This document shows, one piece after another, positions 59,800-60,771 of a stretch of DNA of 60,771 nucleotides. Under the pieces are notes generated by a model. The model searched no databases and was not told the DNA's origin. It was given only the letters and a program-made list of their open reading frames with translations. This stretch comes from an uncultured delta proteobacterium (lineage in GTDB: Bacteria > Desulfobacterota > Syntrophia > Syntrophales > UBA8958): positions 1-60,771 of the forward strand of contig CAISJV010000023.1 in the NCBI GenBank assembly GCA_903885795.1, written 5' to 3'. Positions within the stretch are counted from its first letter, which is position 1, and each line of letters opens with the position of its first letter. The position numbers and the translations under genes were made by a program.

Positions 59800-60012
59800 A
59801 TGATCAAGGAGGAAAGAAATCAGCCGAAGCAGGACTCAGGCGGGAAAAAAGGTAATAAAGACAAAAAGCTTGACGGACAAATAGAGTATGATTTTTTTCT
59901 TTCTTTAGATAGCGGCAAGGTTGATCAAACGTTAACCATGGATGAAACAGGAGATCGAAAGAACAAAAAAGTGAAAAGAGATAATGGTTTAACCTTTATC
60001 TCGCCTGAGTAA
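59800..60012 (+). CDS. 70-aa charged protein of unknown function, under sigma-54 promoter
   Basis: A short frame from ATG 59800 with GAGGAAC upstream. The protein is strongly charged, with a Lys/Gln/Asp-rich N-terminal half (IKEERNQPKQDSGGKKGNK) and a slightly hydrophobic centre (IEYDFFLSLDSGK), then basic residues and LTFISPE. No domain, signal peptide or membrane helix is seen. Its place between a sigma-54 promoter and two structured RNA elements suggests it is expressed with them. Not recognised; a real but unknown gene is likely. Confidence 0.5.
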   Translation: MIKEERNQPKQDSGGKKGNKDKKLDGQIEYDFFLSLDSGKVDQTLTMDETGDRKNKKVKRDNGLTFISPE

Positions 60013-60037
60013 TCCTGCGGTAAAAGTTATTTTTAAT

Positions 60038-60077
60038 GTCGGTGGGTGGTTTTGGTCCCTCCTTTCCATCCACCGAC
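60038..60077 (+). ncRNA. Stem-loop 1 with anti-Shine-Dalgarno-like loop
   Basis: A 12-bp stem (60038-60049 with 60066-60077; GTCGGTGGGTGG/CCATCCACCGAC, one G-U) has a 16-nt loop containing GTCCCTCCTTT. CCTCCTTT equals the anti-SD end of 16S rRNA. No T-run follows, so it is not a terminator. It is homologous to stem-loop 2 in both loop and inner stem (GGNTGG/CCATCC). Confidence 0.5.
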
Positions 60078-60134
60078 CCCCTTAGTGGGCGATCTGAGAG
60101 GGAACATTTACAAAAATCCTTTCAGTTTATATAC

Positions 60135-60177
60135 AGACGGATGGTTTAAGTCCCTCCTTTTCCATCCGTCTTTTTTT
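60135..60177 (+). terminator. Stem-loop 2 with the same loop, and intrinsic terminator
   Basis: A perfect 10-bp stem AGACGGATGG (60135-60144)/CCATCCGTCT (60162-60171) with a 17-nt loop also containing GTCCCTCCTTT; seven T end it (60171-60177). It terminates the unit that begins at the sigma-54 promoter and is at the same time a second copy of the anti-SD-like stem-loop. Confidence 0.75.
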
Positions 60178-60647
60178 ATCCTAAATCTGAAGAAGCAATA
60201 CCGCCATCAGCTAATCAAGTAACACCATCAGACAATATCAACAGCTACAGTCATTGCATCTTCCCATTGGACTCCTTATATTCTATCCTTGCCATTATCT
60301 ATCTGTCTGCATCCAGATATGCAGTATGCAGGGATGCCAGCGCTACATTGTAAGCGGTAGTTGGGCGGGAAATAGTTTGGATTTTTTGTCAAAGCTTCGA
60401 ATTGAAGCTTATTCAAAAAAAATGGCCGTCTCTCCAGAAGGTGAGACGGCCATTTCATTTAAGGTATTTCCCATATTAACTTGCTGGATAACATTTGATC
60501 GATTTGATTTTATCACTCCACCCTCCTTTAAAAAAGAAAAGCACCGTTTATTGAAAACATCTACAAGTAAGCAAGCATACTAAAGTCTTCGCCTGAAAGC
60601 GAAGGTTTTTCTCCCAATCCCCGAGGGGGATGAGTATTCCGATCCAA
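60178..60647. other. Non-coding stretch between the stem-loop unit and the right-end IS repeats
   Basis: No convincing gene is seen. It contains an AAGCTTC/GAAGCTT inverted repeat (60392-60410), a minus-strand terminator-like hairpin, and a short hairpin with T-run at 60587-60610 (CTTCGC/GCGAAG then GTTTTT). Confidence 0.5.
60415..60455 (-). terminator. Intrinsic terminator for minus-strand transcription
   Basis: A 13-bp stem AAATGGCCGTCTC (60420-60432)/GAGACGGCCATTT (60443-60455) with an A-run on its left (60415-60422), which is a U-run for minus-strand RNA. A transcript coming from the right is expected; no clear gene is visible, but a ribosome-binding-like AAAGGAGG (minus strand, 60529-60522) lies upstream of it. 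Confidence 0.65.
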
Positions 60648-60771
60648 GCCGCCACCCGAATATGTTTGAAAGCGCCACCTGAATATGATTCATTCCGCCA
60701 CCCGATTCCGAAGGAATCCGCCATGGGAATATGATACATTCCGCCACCCCCTGATGAGGGGATAGTAGCCG
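60648..60771. mobile_element. IS21-like end with repeated CCGCCACC motifs
   Basis: Five copies of a (T/G)CCGCCA(CC) motif start near 60648, 60672, 60694, 60717 and 60740; three of them continue as GAATATG. Such multiple terminal repeats near one end are typical of IS21-family elements (istA/istB). No transposase is inside the window, so the family is inferred from repeat style. Confidence 0.45.

Overview
This looks like a core-genome segment from a Gram-negative deltaproteobacterium-type organism (Desulfobacterota; a Syntrophus/Smithella-like lineage is my best guess). The evidence is a sigma-54 promoter style, an LPS heptose kinase and LptD, a cysteine synthase/cysteinyl-tRNA synthetase fusion, zinc-type S14, L33, L36 and S4, and the remnant of a fatty-acid-type acyl-CoA dehydrogenase. 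The lineage is inferred; no 16S gene is present. Both ends carry insertion-sequence-like DNA: a transposase N-terminus on the minus strand at 1-65 and repeated IS21-like end motifs at 60648-60771. The window may therefore be a whole contig broken at repeats.

Layout. (1) 157-6387, plus strand: heptose-7-P kinase, DUF4416, YicC, guanylate kinase, omega subunit, PyrF, an RlmB/TrmH-type methyltransferase and a PilC-like pilus platform protein, mostly overlapping or closely spaced. (2) 6395-9350: tRNA-Pro (minus), a DUF1178 zinc-ribbon protein and a 769-aa CysM-CysS fusion. (3) 9447-38577: a tRNA cluster (Thr, Tyr, Gly, Thr, Trp) with rpmG, secE and nusG, then L11-L1-L10-L7/L12-rpoB-rpoC, the str genes (rpsL, rpsG, tuf, without fusA), and complete S10, spc and alpha clusters (without adk) ending in a strong terminator after rplQ. 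(4) 38738-46645: a free-standing EF-Tu domain-II-like protein, folC, lptD, rplM-rpsI, argC and a canonical cysS. (5) 46925-57584: a sigma-54 promoter followed by a five-gene RND efflux operon (TolC-like, MdtA-like, MdtB-like, MdtC-like, NodT/OprM-like). (6) 57756-60771: an accessory tail with a one-helix membrane peptide, a zinc-ribbon protein, an isochorismatase-family hydrolase, a decayed acyl-CoA dehydrogenase fragment, and a compact unit with sigma-54 hallmarks.

The most interesting feature is that last unit (59504-60177). Three TGTGC-N7-GCACA-type dyads lie upstream of a near-perfect -24/-12 promoter, followed by a 70-aa charged orphan ORF and two related stem-loops. Both loops display GTCCCTCCTTT, which contains the 16S anti-Shine-Dalgarno sequence CCTCCTTT, and the second stem-loop is also an intrinsic terminator. 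I propose a sigma-54-controlled small RNA (or mRNA 3' end) that mimics anti-SD, similar in layout to the alphaproteobacterial small-ORF plus CCUCCUCCC-loop sRNAs but under a different sigma factor. This is a hypothesis from sequence alone.

Most of the window is housekeeping translation and transcription machinery. RNA polymerase subunits (alpha, beta, beta', omega), NusG and SecE/SecY are all encoded here with about 35 ribosomal proteins. Control elements that can be read include an L10 leader, competing hairpins before rplM, an intrinsic terminator between rpsJ and rplC, and several candidate promoters.
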